Part shown: in pieces, positions 34,940 through 47,744 of the stretch
Layout of the letters: every line of letters begins with the position of its first letter
Position numbering within the stretch: position 1 is the first letter of the stretch
Assembly: GCA_030141605.1 (NCBI GenBank)
Contig: JAQGDQ010000697.1
Coordinates: 46,850-110,849, forward strand
Length of the DNA stretch: 64,000 bases
Source of the DNA: Tubiluchus corallicola
Lineage: Eukaryota > Priapulida > Priapulimorpha > Priapulimorphida > Tubiluchidae
Direction of reading: 5' to 3'
The notes under the pieces: model-generated
Databases searched by the model: none
Told to the model about the DNA's origin: nothing
Seen by the model: only the letters and a program-made list of their open reading frames with translations
Position numbers and translations under genes: made by a program

Positions 34940-35385
34940 ATTGTATTCTAAAGTGCAATATATGCTGGAATATATTCTAGTAATTGTCACATATCCCATA
35001 AGCTGCAATATTCTATTAACTGCCATATATCGTAGCAACTGTGGTATATTCTATTAATGGTAACATACACTATATGCTGCAATATTCTGTTAACTGCAAT
35101 ATATCGTAGCAACTGCAGTATATTCTATTAATGGTAACATACACTATACGCTGCAATATTCTGTTAACTGCAATATATCGTAGCAACTGCAGTATATTTT
35201 ATTAATTGTAACACGTCCTATAAGCTGCGATATTTCTAGAAACTGCAACCTTCAACAAACAACAATATATCATACAAACTGCAATATGTTCTATTAATTT
35301 TTACATATCCTTTAAGCTGCAGTATTTCTAAAAACTGCAGTATACTGTATAAGCTACAGTATGTTAAGTTAGTTGCACTGTATCG
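34940..35385. repeat. Degenerate repeat of ctgcaatat / gtatattctattaa phrases, about 73-bp higher unit
   Basis: Short phrases (ctgcaatattctgtta, atatcgtagcaactgc, tattctattaatgg) recur. Between about 35000 and 35210 they form nearly exact units of about 73 bp. The edges are diffuse. Confidence 0.6.
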
Positions 35386-35556
35386 TATACAAGTTGTGCA
35401 TAAAAACTAACTATTTATAAGATAGAGTAACCACGATGCTGATGATGCTGGATGTTTGTGAGGCGGCAGTTACCGAGCCGATGAGGAGGAATTTTCTGAA
35501 GAGCAGGGGGAGGGGGATTGAAAACAATCATTAATAATAATTTCTATTTCTGGTGC

Positions 35557-35882
35557 TTTAATTAAGAAGCGTAATTGTTTAAAGTACGCTCAAAACGCTT
35601 TAATGATTTGAAGCACAAATGTTGTTTTAATTAAGAAGCGTAATTGTTTTAAGTACGCTCAAAACGTTGTAATGAATCGAAGCACAAATGTTGTTTTAAT
35701 TAAGAAGCGTAATTGTTTAAAGTACGCTCATAACGTTTTAATGATTTGAAGCACCAATGGTTCTTTAATTAAGAAGCGTAATTGTTTAAAGTACGCTCAT
35801 AACGTTTTAATGATTTGAAGCACCAATGGTTCTTTAATTAAGAAGCGTAATTGTTTAAAGTACGCTCATAACGTTTTAAGGA
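35557..35882. repeat. 69-bp minisatellite, about 4.7 units
   Basis: The unit begins tttaattaagaagcg, continues taattgtttaaagtacgc, and ends near gaagcaccaatgg. Confidence 0.9.
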
Positions 35883-36081
35883 TTCGAACCGTTAAAAGTT
35901 TTCATAATAGAATTGATCCCCCTCCCATGCCGATAGTGACCAGGCGGTGGGAAGCTAATTTTTAATAACATGGCGACACATATTTCAGCCATATTTAATA
36001 TTTTAGCCATATTTAATTGATTATATATTCAAACATTATCTATACATGGACAGCCATGGTTACAATATTAGGCAACATCTT

Positions 36082-36212
36082 TAAATTATGCAAGGTGGCA
36101 AAACTTGATGCCTATAGTCAAAATAAACGCTTGACTATTTACAAGGTTTAAATTATGCAAGGTGGCAAACTTGATGCCTATAGTCAAAATAACAGCTTGA
36201 CTATATACAAGG
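36082..36212. repeat. Two-copy repeat, about 66 bp
   Basis: The phrases taaattatgcaaggtgg, cttgatgcctatag and cttgactat recur once with small indels. Confidence 0.7.
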
Positions 36213-36359
36213 TTGTGTGTCATAATAGCAATTATTTTCATAGAAGAAACATTCAGCCATTATTCCTCATATACTGGAAAAGGATGAACAAATCTTTGTA
36301 TGACGAAATGATGGAAATTAACATTACTGGTTCATGTAAAAAATGTAGTGATAGTGGTC

Positions 36360-36735
36360 AACGTGTCACATAAAATGATGTGATAGTAACGAAAAAACTG
36401 CCATCAAGGCGTCAAATGAAGAGACATGATAACGTGATGGGAGTCACTATTAATGTCTTCATCGAGTAACATGATACATAGCCATGTCACAGTATAGTGA
36501 TGGATGTTATAGAACAGTGATGGAAAGTACCATCGTCAACGTGTGACATAAAATGATGCAATAGTAACGAAAAAACTGCCATCAAGGCGACAAATGAAGA
36601 GACATGGTAACGTGATGCGAGTCACTATTAATGTCACGTGAAAAACTGCCATCAAGGCGACAAATGAAGTGACATGGTAACGTGATGCGACTCACTATTA
36701 ATGTCACGTGAAAAACTGCCATCAATGCTACAAAT
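36360..36735. repeat. Irregular tandem repeat with ctgccatcaaggcg motif
   Basis: Units contain cgaaaaaactgccatcaa, caaatgaag, gacatggtaacgtgat and actattaatgtc. Two long copies (from about 36390 and 36570) are followed by two shorter copies. Confidence 0.75.
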
Positions 36736-37179
36736 GCATTATAAGAGAGAAACTGAATATTTTAAAGAATTGTCTTGATGGAATTGAACATAATCACTGA
36801 TTATTAATCAGTACTAAAGCAGTAAACAAGTAAAACTGATAACAAAGTGGTGGTAACTACTGCTAATATATCACATAAAATGACATGACAATGACGAAGG
36901 TAAACAGTACCGAAACTAGAATATTTCAAAAAATGCCAAGGCATCAGGGAAAAACTCCTGTCATGACAGATGGAGAAATGCACGTTATGAAAGATTGCAC
37001 AGTTAAAACTGCTTGATAAAGTTGAACGTAACAGTCGGCATTGAAACTGTACCAACAATAACGGTACAGAAAACAGCCGCTATTTAAAGATTGCAAGATC
37101 AAAATTCCTTTGTTGAAACTGAACATGATCATCGAAAAATACAGTACGAAAAAAGGTTTCTCAAAGATTACACGTTCAA

Positions 37180-38240
37180 AACTTCATTAAAGATGAACGA
37201 TTGTTGACAAAATTGAAAGTTATTGGCATTGAACTTTTGCCAAAAATTATAGAACATACAAAAACTCCATTAGAGATTGAACGATTGAAATTGCAGTGGA
37301 TAAAATTGAAAGTTATCGGTATTGAACTCGTACTAACAATTATAGAACATACAAAAACTCCATTAGAGATTGAACGATTAAAATTGCAGATGATAAAATT
37401 GAAAGTTATCGGTATTGAACTCGTACCAACAATTATAGAACATACAAAACTCCATTAAAGATTGAACGATTGAAATTGCAGTGGATAAAATTGGAAGTTA
37501 TCGGTATTGAACTCGTACCAACAATTATAGAACATACAAAACTCCATTAAAGATTGAACGATTGAAATTGCAGTGGATAAAATTGGAAGTTATCGGTATT
37601 GAACTCGTACCAACAATTATAGAACATACAAAACTCCATTAAAGATTGAACGATTGAAATTGCTGTGGATAAAATTGAAAGTTATCGGTATTGAACTCGT
37701 ACCAACAATTATAGAACATACAAAACTCCATTAAAGATTGAACGATTGAAATTGCAGTGGATAAAATTGAAAGTTATCGGTATTGAACTCGTACTAACAA
37801 TTATAGAACATACAAAACTCCATTAAAGATTGAACGATTGAAATTGCTGTGGATAAAATTGAAAGTTATCGGTATTGAACTCGTACCAACAATTATAGAA
37901 CATACAAAACTCCATTAAAGATTGAACGATTGAAATTGCAGTGGATAAAATTGGAAGTTATCGGTATTGAACTCGTACTAACAATTATAGAACATACAAA
38001 ACTCCATTAAAGATTGAACGATTGAAATTGCAGTGGATAAAATTGAAAGTTATCGGTATTGAACTCGTACCAACAATTATAGAACATACAAAACTCCATT
38101 AAAGATTGAACGATTGAAATTGCAGTGGATAAAATTGAAAGTTATCGGTATTGAACTCGTACCAACAATTATAGAACATACAAAACACCATTAAAGATTG
38201 AACGATTGAAATTGCCGTGGATAAAATTGAAAGTTATCAG
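37180..38240. repeat. 92/93-bp minisatellite, about 11-12 units
   Basis: The unit contains taaaattgaaagttatcgg, ttgaactcgtacc, atagaacatacaaaactcc and gattgaacgattgaaattg. The first units are 93 bp (one extra A), so a 31-residue periodic frame is open at 37201-37458. Later units are 92 bp and the frame closes. Confidence 0.9.
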
Positions 38241-39115
38241 CACTGATCAATTATGGCACATGTAAAAACTCCTTAACGATTGTAGGATCAAAATTAAATT
38301 GATTAAATTGAAAATAATCAACAATGAAGCCTGACAAGAAATTAACTTCAAATAAATTGAAAATAATCAACAATGAAGCCTGACAAGAAATTAACTTCAA
38401 ATGGCTTTGCCAGATTTGTTCTGCTGCTTAAGAGACAGGAGTTTAAGATTAGGGATATTTTTGCATTCAACTGCAAGGTCATGTTGTTGTGGAGGGACTA
38501 CAACTAGACTCTTCATGAAAACTAATCATCTAAGCGTAGACATTGGACCAGGAAGGTGAACTGTGATTTTGATATGGTCACCCATTCATTTACTATCGGG
38601 TCTCTAGCTTCGATTGCTAAACTAAGTCAGCCATGTTTTGGCTAATATGATTTTAGTAGTGACGACTCATCCGTGTGCTATCTAGTCTTTACTCTATAAA
38701 ATTTCAATTCCTAAACAAAGTCAGCCATGTTTTAGCGTATGTGATTTTAGTAGTGGTCACTCATCTAATTACTTTCTAGTCTTAGCTCTGGTTAACTTCA
38801 CTTCAATTGTCAAGATTACTAATTTCGCCCTAAAGCTAGTTCGGCAAAAAGCAAACACCAGGCGGCACAACCAGTCAGCTAAAACACTTGCTAGTCACAG
38901 CCTAAAAAGCTTATAAATGAAATGCTTTGCAAAAATACAGATGGATTTTGCAAATATTAGACTAAAGTATTATTAAATAATTTGTGAAAGGCCTGCAATT
39001 AACAAGGTTAGGCTGGGAGGTGAATCAGGTTTTGAATTATTAGTTAAGGTAATGGACAAAATATAGGAAGTTACTTTTGAACAGGGATCTAAATGATCTG
39101 CATAAAAATTTGAAA
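38241..39115. other. Intergenic with a two-copy repeat
   Basis: No gene seen. A direct repeat (aaataatcaacaatgaagcc) occurs at about 38308 and 38360. A longer one containing aagtcagccatgtttt and gattttagtagtg occurs at about 38624 and 38718. Confidence 0.5.
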
Positions 39116-39117
39116 TC

Positions 39118-39520
39118 ACTGTACAGTTCTTTAAACTGCATAACTTTCTGTACAGTTCTTTAAACCGCAGAACTTTTTGTACAGTTCTTTAAACTGCATA
39201 ACTTTTTGTACAGTTCTTTAAACCGCAGAACTTTTTGTACAGTTCTTTAAACCGCAGAACTTTTTGTACAGTTCTTTAAACCGCAGAACTTTTTGTACAG
39301 TTCTTTAAACCGCATAACTTTTTGTACAGTTCTTTAAACCGCATAACTTTCTGTACAGTTCTTTAAACCGCAGAACTTTTTGTACAGTTCTTTAAACTGC
39401 ATAACTTTTTGTACAGTTCTTTAAACCGCAGAACTTTTTGTACAGTTCTTTAAACCGCAGAACTTTTTGTACAGTTCTTTAAACCGCAGAACTTTTTGTA
39501 GTTCTTTAAACCGCATAATA
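39118..39520. repeat. 29-bp minisatellite, about 14 units
   Basis: The unit contains cagttctttaaaccgc and ataactttttgta or agaactttttgta. Two unit variants (accgcaga, actgcata) alternate irregularly. Confidence 0.9.
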
Positions 39521-39640
39521 ATATATGCTTCCCTCAAGTACTTACAGTATGTTAGTGGAAAGAAACTGTCAGTCAGTTAATGCCTAGGCCTTGTCTGTCT
39601 TTACTGAAAGTTTGTTCTGGTGTACAGTAGCGACATACAC

Positions 39641-39697
39641 TGTACATGTACATACTTCTATACACGCGCGCTATGCATAGAAGTATCTACATGTACA
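39641..39697. other. Near-perfect hairpin, 21-bp arms
   Basis: The left arm at 39641-39661 (tgtacatg...cttctat) and the right arm at 39677-39697 (atagaagta...gtaca) are reverse complements except for one position. They are separated by a 15-nt loop rich in cgcgcg. This could be a cruciform, a transcribed hairpin or a small transposon remnant; the sequence alone does not decide. Confidence 0.7.
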
Positions 39698-40087
39698 GAA
39701 TGCATACCACTAAGGTTCTGTACCATATTAGTTCGTAAATAGAATCAGAGGTTAATAGCTCAATGTCAGAACTCAGTGTACTTTTGGGAAGCATTTTAAG
39801 TTAACAAAATCCTGAATTGTGGTAACAAATTTCTGGTTAGAACTTTTTCAGTACAGCGTGGAGTCTCGTTTAACAAATTCTACAAAATATCAAGGAAAGG
39901 AAAGATGGGCCGGGAAGAGACTGCAGGCTGTCCATCCCACTCCACAACCTACCCAAACTAACCTTGTTCCCTCCTTATTTTACGAACTATTCATATTGAT
40001 TCAACCAGTAAAAAATGTATTTATATACAATAGAAGTTTCACGAAAAATGTAGACTTTCCCTTTAACATATACTTTGTTGGGATACC

Positions 40088-40925
40088 TGTTTTCCCTTTC
40101 ACACAGGGGATGGGCGGACATGGCTTTCCAAAGCATGACTGAATTTCATATCACAGAGGGGATGGGAGGACATGGCTTTCTTCTAACTAAAATCATGACT
40201 GAATTTCATTTCACAGAGGGGATGGGAGGACATGGCTTTCTAAAGCATGACTGAATTTCATTTCACAGAGGGGATGGGAGGACATGGCTTTTTAAAGCAT
40301 GACTGAATTTCATTTCACAGAGGGGATGGGAGGACATGGCTTTTTAAAGCATGACTGAATTTCATTTCACAGAGGGGATGGGAGGACATGGCTCTCTTCT
40401 AAAAGCATGACTGAATTTCATTTCACAGAGGGGATGGGAGGACATGGCTTTCTAAAGCATGACTGAATTTCATTTCACAGAGGGGATGGGAGGACATGGC
40501 TTTCTAAAGCATGACTGAATTTCATTTCACAGAGAGGATGGGAGGACATGGCTTTCTAAAGCATGACTGAATTTCATTTCACAGAGGGGATGGGAGGACA
40601 TGGCTTTTTAAAGCATGACTGAATTTCATTTCACAGAGGGGATGGGAGGACATGGCTTTTTAAAGCATGACTGAATTTCATTTCACAGAGGGGATGGGTG
40701 GACATGGCTTTTTAAAGCATGACTGAATTTCATTTCACAGAGGGGATGGGAGGACATGGCTTTTTAAAGCATGACTGAATTTCATTTCACAGAGGGGATG
40801 GGTGGACATGGCTTTTTAAAGCATGACTGAATTTCATTTCACAGAGGGGATGGGAGGACATGGCTCTCTTCTAAAAGCATGACTGAATTTCATTTCACAG
40901 AGGGGATGGGAGGATATGGCTTTGT
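40088..40925. repeat. 52-bp minisatellite, about 16 units
   Basis: The unit contains gactgaatttcattt, cacagaggggatggg, aggacatggc and tttttaaagcat. Some units carry a longer variant ending (ctctcttctaaaagcat). Confidence 0.92.
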
Positions 40926-41343
40926 TTCTAACGTATGAATAACTTTCATTTCACTTACATAGAACGTGGCTATCTCTCGTTTCCTGGGAGACGGCAAAAT
41001 TAGAAAAAACCCTGAAATGATTTTCAAGAAAGTAGCTGTCTCTCATTCCACAGTAAGAATTCTAGAGCACGACTGTCTTTTAGTTTTTGTTAAAGTACTA
41101 CCTCTTCCGGAAGCGGTTGCGGAGGTTAGACATGATTAAAATATTGGCGAATTTACTGTAAAAAAAACTTGTAATAAACTTTAGTTTGATAAGCGAAAGA
41201 TAACTCTATATTTGTACATGGGTTTGACAGAATTAGGCCTACCTAAAAGTAGAAACAGTGAATGGATAAAAATGGATTCCCCTTTTCGAAATCCTAGAAT
41301 AATTATGAAAATGTAAGACATTACCAGAAACGTGACAACGCAG

Positions 41344-42311
41344 TTGCCCGAATTTTGATTGGTGTGGTGGACAGGGCAACGTGATTGAGGGTCGGGGCTG
41401 GCACTACGTAATGGCAAACTGTCCTCTGGAGCAGGAGGAGGTGCCTGTCCCGGCCTTGCGTGTGACCAGGTAAGCGGATTTTTTTATAATTTAAACCTGA
41501 CAAAAAGGAAATCTTAATTTTACTTACACAGTTAGAACTGACTTTCAACCCTTAAATTTCAACTTTTTATTATTATGTAGAAAAGCACAAAACTGGTTAA
41601 GCTTTGTCTCTAAACGTGTTAGAGGCCTAATGCAGGGCTAATATGCAAAAACATGTTGTTAGACATCTTTAAGAAATGAAAAAAATTAGCGGAAGAAACT
41701 TTAGTTTATTAATAATGACTGGCATTATAGACTAGCAAAGGCATTGCAACTTGTCAGTTTAACAGCTCCCAATGTTCAATAATGCACAAACGTCTTTTGC
41801 TTTTTATGCAGAAACAGTAAATGGACGTATTAACGTATTAACTGATACTTTACGTAGGTTTTATATGACTTAATAACATGCCAAATGTCAGCATAATAAT
41901 CGGCCCACGTGACGACGCAAATAGCCACCAAAGTACTTTTTCATGAGTTATACAGCATCTCCCCGATGACACCCCATCCCCGATTTTAGTGAGCAAATGC
42001 AAGAGGTCATATTAACGACTTTTTAGAGGTTACATGTTGGACGTCCTATGCCGGTTCGTCGGGTGCGGCCTACTAATTTCAGGTCCGATGACATCTATTA
42101 TCTACTCAAGTTAATGTTACAAGAAAGATTCCAAGTGTTGATCATCTGTATGCACAAATTTGTCACGCACCCTATTGCTGTAACTATGAACCAAATGAGA
42201 TTTAGAGAATGGAGGGACTTTTCCATGATCATCAATAGAACAACAAGTTCTTGGGGAAAACAATTAGAATCATCTGTGTGCACAACTTTGTCACGCACCC
42301 TATTGTTGTAA
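41344..42311 (+). pseudogene. Truncated inverted paralogue of the two-finger zinc-finger gene
   Basis: Exon-like 41344-41469 (acceptor cgcag, donor gtaagc) encodes a MYT1-like finger with all ligand positions kept (CPNFDWCGGQGN, then His, then Cys). It matches exon 3 of the minus-strand gene (55736-55867). A second exon-like piece starts at about 42029 and shares the PVRRVRP segment of exon 4. It then diverges and stays open to a stop at 42309-42311, reading into sequence related to the adjacent 73-bp minisatellite. The intron between them is also homologous. No counterparts of exons 1, 2 and 5 were found upstream or downstream, so I call it a partial copy. Expression as a shorter protein is not excluded. 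Confidence 0.6.
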
Positions 42312-43445
42312 CTATGAACCAAATGAGATTCAGAAACAGGAGCGGGAGGGGGGGGTTATTTTCCATGATTATCAATAGCTAATAGCCACTCGACAGAACA
42401 ACAAGTTCTTGGGAAAACAATTAGAATCATCTATGTGCACAACTTTGTCAAACACCCTATAGCAGTAACTATGAACCAAATGAGATTCAGAAACTGGAAT
42501 CATCTGCTTGCACAACTTTGTCAAGTACCCTATGGCAGTAACTATGAACCATATGAGATTCAAAAACTGGAATCATCTGCTTGCACAACTTTGTCAAATA
42601 CCCTATAGCAGTAACTATGAACCAAATGAGATTCAGAAACTGGAATCATCTGCTTGCACAACTTTGTCAAACACCCTATAGCAGTAACTATGAACCAAAT
42701 GAGATTCAGAAACTGTAATCATCTGCTTGCGCAACTTTGTCAAATACCCTATGGCAGTAACTATGAACCAAATGAGATTCAAAAACTGGAATCATCTGCT
42801 TGCACAACTTTGTCAAACACCCTATAGCAGTAACTATGAACCAAATGAGATTCAAAAACTGGAATCATCTGCTTGCACAACTTTGTCAAATACCCTATAG
42901 CAGTAACTATGAACCAAATGAGATTCAGAAACTGGAATCATCTGCTTGCACAACTTTGTCAAACACCCTATAGCAGTAACTATGAACCAAATGAGATTCA
43001 GAAACTGTAATCATCTGCTTGCGCAACTTTGTCAAATACCCTATAGCAGTAACAATGAAACAAATGAGATTCAGAAACTGGAATCATCTGCTTGCACAAC
43101 TTTGTTAAATACCCTATAGCAGTAACTATGAACCAAATGAGATTGAGAAACTGGAATCATCTGTGTGCACAACTTTGTCAAACACCCTATAGCAGTAACT
43201 ATGAACCAAATGAGATTCAGAAGCTGGAATCATCTGCTTGCACAACTTTGTCAAATACCCTATAGCAGTAACTATGAACCAAATGAGATTCAAAAACTGG
43301 AATCATCTGCTTGCACAACTTTGTCAAATACCCTATAGCAGTAACTATGAACCAAATGAGATTCAGAAACTGGAATCATCTGCTTGCACAACTTTGTCAA
43401 ATACCCTATAGCAGTAACTATGAACCAGATGAGATTTAGAGAATG
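42270..43445. repeat. 73-bp minisatellite, about 16 units
   Basis: The unit contains aactatgaaccaaatgag, attcagaaactgg, atcatctgcttgcac and aactttgtcaaatacc. Flanking earlier sequence (42120-42320) contains diverged longer units, which suggests where the array was seeded. Confidence 0.92.
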
Positions 43446-44469
43446 GGAGCAATTTTCCATAATCATCAATAGCCAAAATTTACAAGTAACTTGATAGAAC
43501 AACAGCACTTAAGACAAAAATTAGAATGATGTCTGCTGGACTGCTTCGCCATGGAACCTATTGCTGTAACTGATTGTTTAAAGACCGAAGGGAAATAATA
43601 ATCAAAAAGAAAACGTACTTTAGCATTCTTAAATGTGTTTACAAAAGGAAATGTTGTTTCTCGAATGAAAAGAAATCTGCAAAAATCAACATAAAAACAA
43701 AAACTGATAAAATAAGACAAATAATGGCGGCGGCAACAACAACGACGACCAAAATAATTACTGGCAGTCTTGTGGTTTCTTTACGAAGAATCTAGTTTTA
43801 GTGGAGATGATGATGATGACGATGATGATGATGATAGCGAAGGCGATCATGACAATACTGAAACAAAATAATACAATGCTTGTTTGTAAAATAGCGCAGT
43901 TCTACATAGAAACGTGAATGGTTCCAGTCGAGGAAGAAAAAACGTTTCTGCATTCAGTGATTACCTGATTCAACTGTGAGAAATCTACAAGAAATCTACG
44001 GAAGTCTAGAACATGCAAATTCGTTTGTCAACCAAAAAATATTTAAATTTTACAATGTGCATTACAAAAGCTCATAGTGATGTGACATCTATTGATTTTA
44101 ATCATTATTTTACCACGAATAGGTTAAACTGGTACTATAAATCAGACTATTAAATTAGTTGTAAAATTTCTTTAATCACAATAATAACGGATTGGGAATC
44201 GTGAATGCTGGGTATACAAAACACATAATAAAAGCTTGTCCCTACAAAGTACGAGAATGGAAGAGAAAGATACATTATTGCTGGCACAGAGCCAAGATTA
44301 CAGCTGCAAGATCTTCACAGATATTCATAAATATTTGCTCAAAATTTCATGCAAAATAACTATAGAATTTTTGCTGCCAAATTATCGGTGGGGAGGGGTA
44401 ATGTCGGTGGAGACTTTATACCACTTACATACTACCTTTTCGTATGCATCGTATGCACCGGACGTAACG
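43446..44469. other. Intergenic with a GAT microsatellite
   Basis: A (GAT/GAC)n tract lies at about 43806-43837. The 109-codon plus open frame at 44236-44565 has no recognised domain and partly overlaps a dispersed repeat. Confidence 0.5.
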
Positions 44470-44830
44470 CTGTATAAAACGTGTACATTTAAACTCCAGA
44501 TGACCGCTAGGCGAGGCCATTTTAATGGTAGGTCTTGTGAAAAAAGTTTTGATAGCATTAAATAAAGTTTGAAAAAATAATCAGAGCATTCGTACCATAC
44601 ATGTTGCTAATTAAGTAAACTTTTAAATTACTGTATCTTGTCACTAAGATTAAAAATACGTTCTTGGCTAGTGAGTGGCGCACCCTGGAGGGTGTGTCAG
44701 TGACATTTTACCAATTGGCACAAACATTTTAAATTATTATTTCTAGTTACATAAGTCTTTCCAGCTGGTAAGTGAAATGCTAAGTAATATACATTTGCAC
44801 GTGTTTTTCAGATCATAATTTAACATTGCC
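44470..44830 (+). repeat. Dispersed repeat, copy 1 (unknown family)
   Basis: Resembles 54195-54500 in the same orientation. Shared landmarks in order are ctgtataaaac, aataaagttt, taaattact, gttcttgg/gtttttgg, gagtgg/cagtgg with cac, cattttaaattatt, ttctagtta and gctaagtaatat/actaagtaatat. The two copies are diverged. No coding sequence or terminal repeats were recognised. Confidence 0.5.
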
Positions 44831-45005
44831 TTTTCTTCCTCTGATTTACGTGGCGTCGGAACAGTTTTGCGGGAGATTTAAAATGAAAACAAACGAAAAT
44901 TCTGTTTGACGTGAATACGACATGTACATAAAATTGCTGTAAAGTAGTATAATTTTTCAAGGTGACTTTTCTGAAACCTACTTCACAAAATTCACACGTT
45001 AAGAA

Positions 45006-45720
45006 CTATACAAGGTGCTTGTTTACTGTTTATACCATGTTCAGAGCAGACTGTACCACTCTATACAAGGTGCTTGTTTACTGTTTATACCATGTTCAGA
45101 GCAGACTGTACCACTCTATACAAGGTGCTTGTTTACTGTTTATACCATGTTCAGAGCAGCCTGTACCACTCTATACAAGGTGCTTGTTTACTGTTTATAC
45201 CATGTTCAGAGCAGACTGTACCACTCTATACAAGGTGCTTGTTTACTGTATATACCATGTTCAGAGCAGACTGTACCACTCTATACAAGGTGCTTGTTTA
45301 CTGTTTACACCATGTTCAGAGCAGACTGTACCACTCTATACAAGGTGCTTGTTTACTGTTTATACCATGTTCAGAGCAGACTGTACCACTCTATACAAGA
45401 TGCTTGTTTACTGTTTATACCATGTTCAGAGCAGACTGTACCACTCTATACAAGGTGCTTGTTTACTGTATATACCATGTTCAGAGCAGACTGTACCACT
45501 CTATACAAGGTGCTTGTTTACTGTTTATACCATGTTCAGAGCAGACTGTACCACTCTATACAAGGTGCTTGTTTACTGTTTATACCATGTTCAGAGCAGA
45601 CTGTACCACTCTATACAAGGTGCTTGTTTACTGTTTATACCATGTTCAGAGCAGACTGTACCACTCTATACAAGGTGCTTGTTTACTGTTTATACCATGT
45701 TCAGAGCAGACTGTACCACT
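45006..45720. repeat. 55-bp minisatellite, 13 units
   Basis: Units are almost perfect and contain ctatacaaggtgcttg, tttactgtttatacc and atgttcagagcagact. Since 55 is not a multiple of 3 and the unit has no stop in any plus frame, three long overlapping open frames appear (45015-45722, 45074-45739, 44962-45786). They are by-products. Confidence 0.95.
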
Positions 45721-45964
45721 AAACAAGCTAAGCAGTTAGCTGGAGCAACAAATTTTATTGGGGCGCCAAATTTTAGAAGTGTTTAATATTTAAGTTTAGC
45801 ATAAGTGATAACAATTATGAACAATTGTGCTTAATAAACCAAGAGGGCTAGAACATGCACCAATTATAAGCTACCATTACACTTTATAATATTGTCACTA
45901 CAAATTCAATTTTGGGGGTATGGTGGAAGCGGCAGCGGGAGAAGGGATTGAGCGTTGGAGGGGA

Positions 45965-46330
45965 CTAAAAATTCTTCGTGGAAAAGAGGGCGGCAAAAAT
46001 TCTTCGTGGAAAAGAGGGCGGCAAAAATTCTACGTGGAAAAGATGGTGCTAAAAATTCTACATGGAAAAGATGGCGCTAAAAACTCTACGTGGAAAAGAT
46101 GGTGCTAAAAACTCTACATGGAAAAGAGGGTGCCAAAAATTCTACGTGCAAAAGAGGGTGCCAAAAACTTTACATGCAAAAGAGGGTGCCAAAAACTTTA
46201 CATGCAAAAGAGGGTGCCAAAAATTCTACATGGAAAAGATGGCGCTAAAAACTCTACGTGGAAAAGATGGTGCTAAAAACTCTACGCGGAAAAGATGGCG
46301 CCATAAATTCTAGGTGGAAGAGAGGGCGTT
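45965..46330. repeat. 28-bp minisatellite, about 13 units
   Basis: The unit is gtggaaaaga followed by gggcggc or tggtgct and aaaaattctac. Lys-rich open frames here (45920-46313) come from the repeat. Confidence 0.88.
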
Positions 46331-47034
46331 AAAAAAAATTTGCCTAGAGCACCCCAAACTACCTAAAGCCGCCCCTGACCATGTTACATTGTTATGCAGT
46401 CACAAAACCTCAACACTAGATATAAGTAGGACACACTGGAACACTATAGACTATCCTGTTAAGTATAATGGAAGCAGACAAGAGAGATACGTGGAGTAAA
46501 CAAAGCTCGACTACTTCTGGAAGTTGTCCATAATAAACCCAGTGTAAGTGATAGTCTTACAAATCAACAATTGTTAAGAAGCAAAGTGATCAAATCTTTG
46601 AAGTATTTAGGCGTAATGGTAATATATAACTTGAGAGGGAAGTTTTTTGCGACTTGAGTTACTATAAAAAGTACTAACACTATAAATTATAATAAATTTA
46701 CTATATAGCGCCTTGCGTTATTGTAGTGCTGTAAATGCCAAATTAAGTCAGCGTAAGTTGACAGCGAGGCTGTAATCTCGGACCAACCAGTGGGTTTAAC
46801 CACCCCTAAAAGACCTCAAAAGCAAACCAGCGGAGGTGTAGGTAGACTCAAGATCACGTTATACAAAACTTTGCCATTGTTTCTTCTTCAGACGAAAACA
46901 TACAAATGCTGCATGTTGTAAATTACGCTAACCACCAGGGACAAATAATGTGCAAACATCTCACCTAGTAGTTTAGAGAGTAAGCAGGCCGGGGACGAAT
47001 ACGAAAGTGCCAGCACTGTTTAAAAATAGTAAAA

Positions 47035-47475
47035 CTCATTGAATAGTCAAAACAACTTTCCAACCCAGTAATTATTTATTTATTATTTGGATTACTTATG
47101 TAACTGTCACTTCAACTGTGTCTTAGAACTCTAGAATTGTTAAGGAGCTAAGTCATCAAACTTAAACAGGTCATAGCAAGAGATGGGAGAGAAATTGTTG
47201 TTGGGTAGGTGGTGACATGGGGGTGGGCAGTTTAAGGTCAAAGTTTACAACAAGTAAGGACTATGAGCGGCTGGACAAACAAAGGTACTCCTCTTACTGT
47301 ACCAAGTGAGGAAGTGACATTGGAGAAGTGGTCGGTGACCTTGCGTGGGTGGATTAAAGTCAAAGGAGATGAAAGTTTAAAAACTACTAGAGAAAGGAGG
47401 TTACAAAACTGCAAGGAGCTCTTTGACAAACATTGTGCAACTCATAACAAGAGGTAGATGAGTAACGAAGATGGG
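47035..47475 (+). repeat. Left arm of inner inverted duplication
   Basis: Reverse-complementary, with divergence, to about 50240-50700. Landmarks include acttatgtaactgtcactt, ttgttaaggagctaag, atgagcggctggac, tactcctcttactgt and ggaagtgacattgg. A 64-codon plus open frame (47263-47457) lies in this arm without a recognisable domain. Confidence 0.75.
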
Positions 47476-47744
47476 GTATTCAGCGACTTTGAGTGGGTGG
47501 TTCACAGGTAAAGGTGACAACAAAAGCACAACGGCAAAGAATTCGAAAAGGAAAGGTAGATAACTTACTGTACCAGGTGGAGAAGGAGATCGATGAAGTA
47601 ATCAATGACTTTAGATTAGTGGTGGAAGAGGAAAGGATGCTACGATTCAGAAACAATTATAAGAGACAATTGCATTAAAATGGTAAGCTGGTGTTGTGTG
47701 CCTGAACTGATGCAACTTAACCTCAACTGAACTGTGACAACTCA

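Noticed and set aside
44962-45786. Three long plus open frames with CLYHVQSRLYH-type repeats
   Set aside because: Produced by a 55-bp minisatellite open in all frames; the same peptide appears in each frame in rotation.
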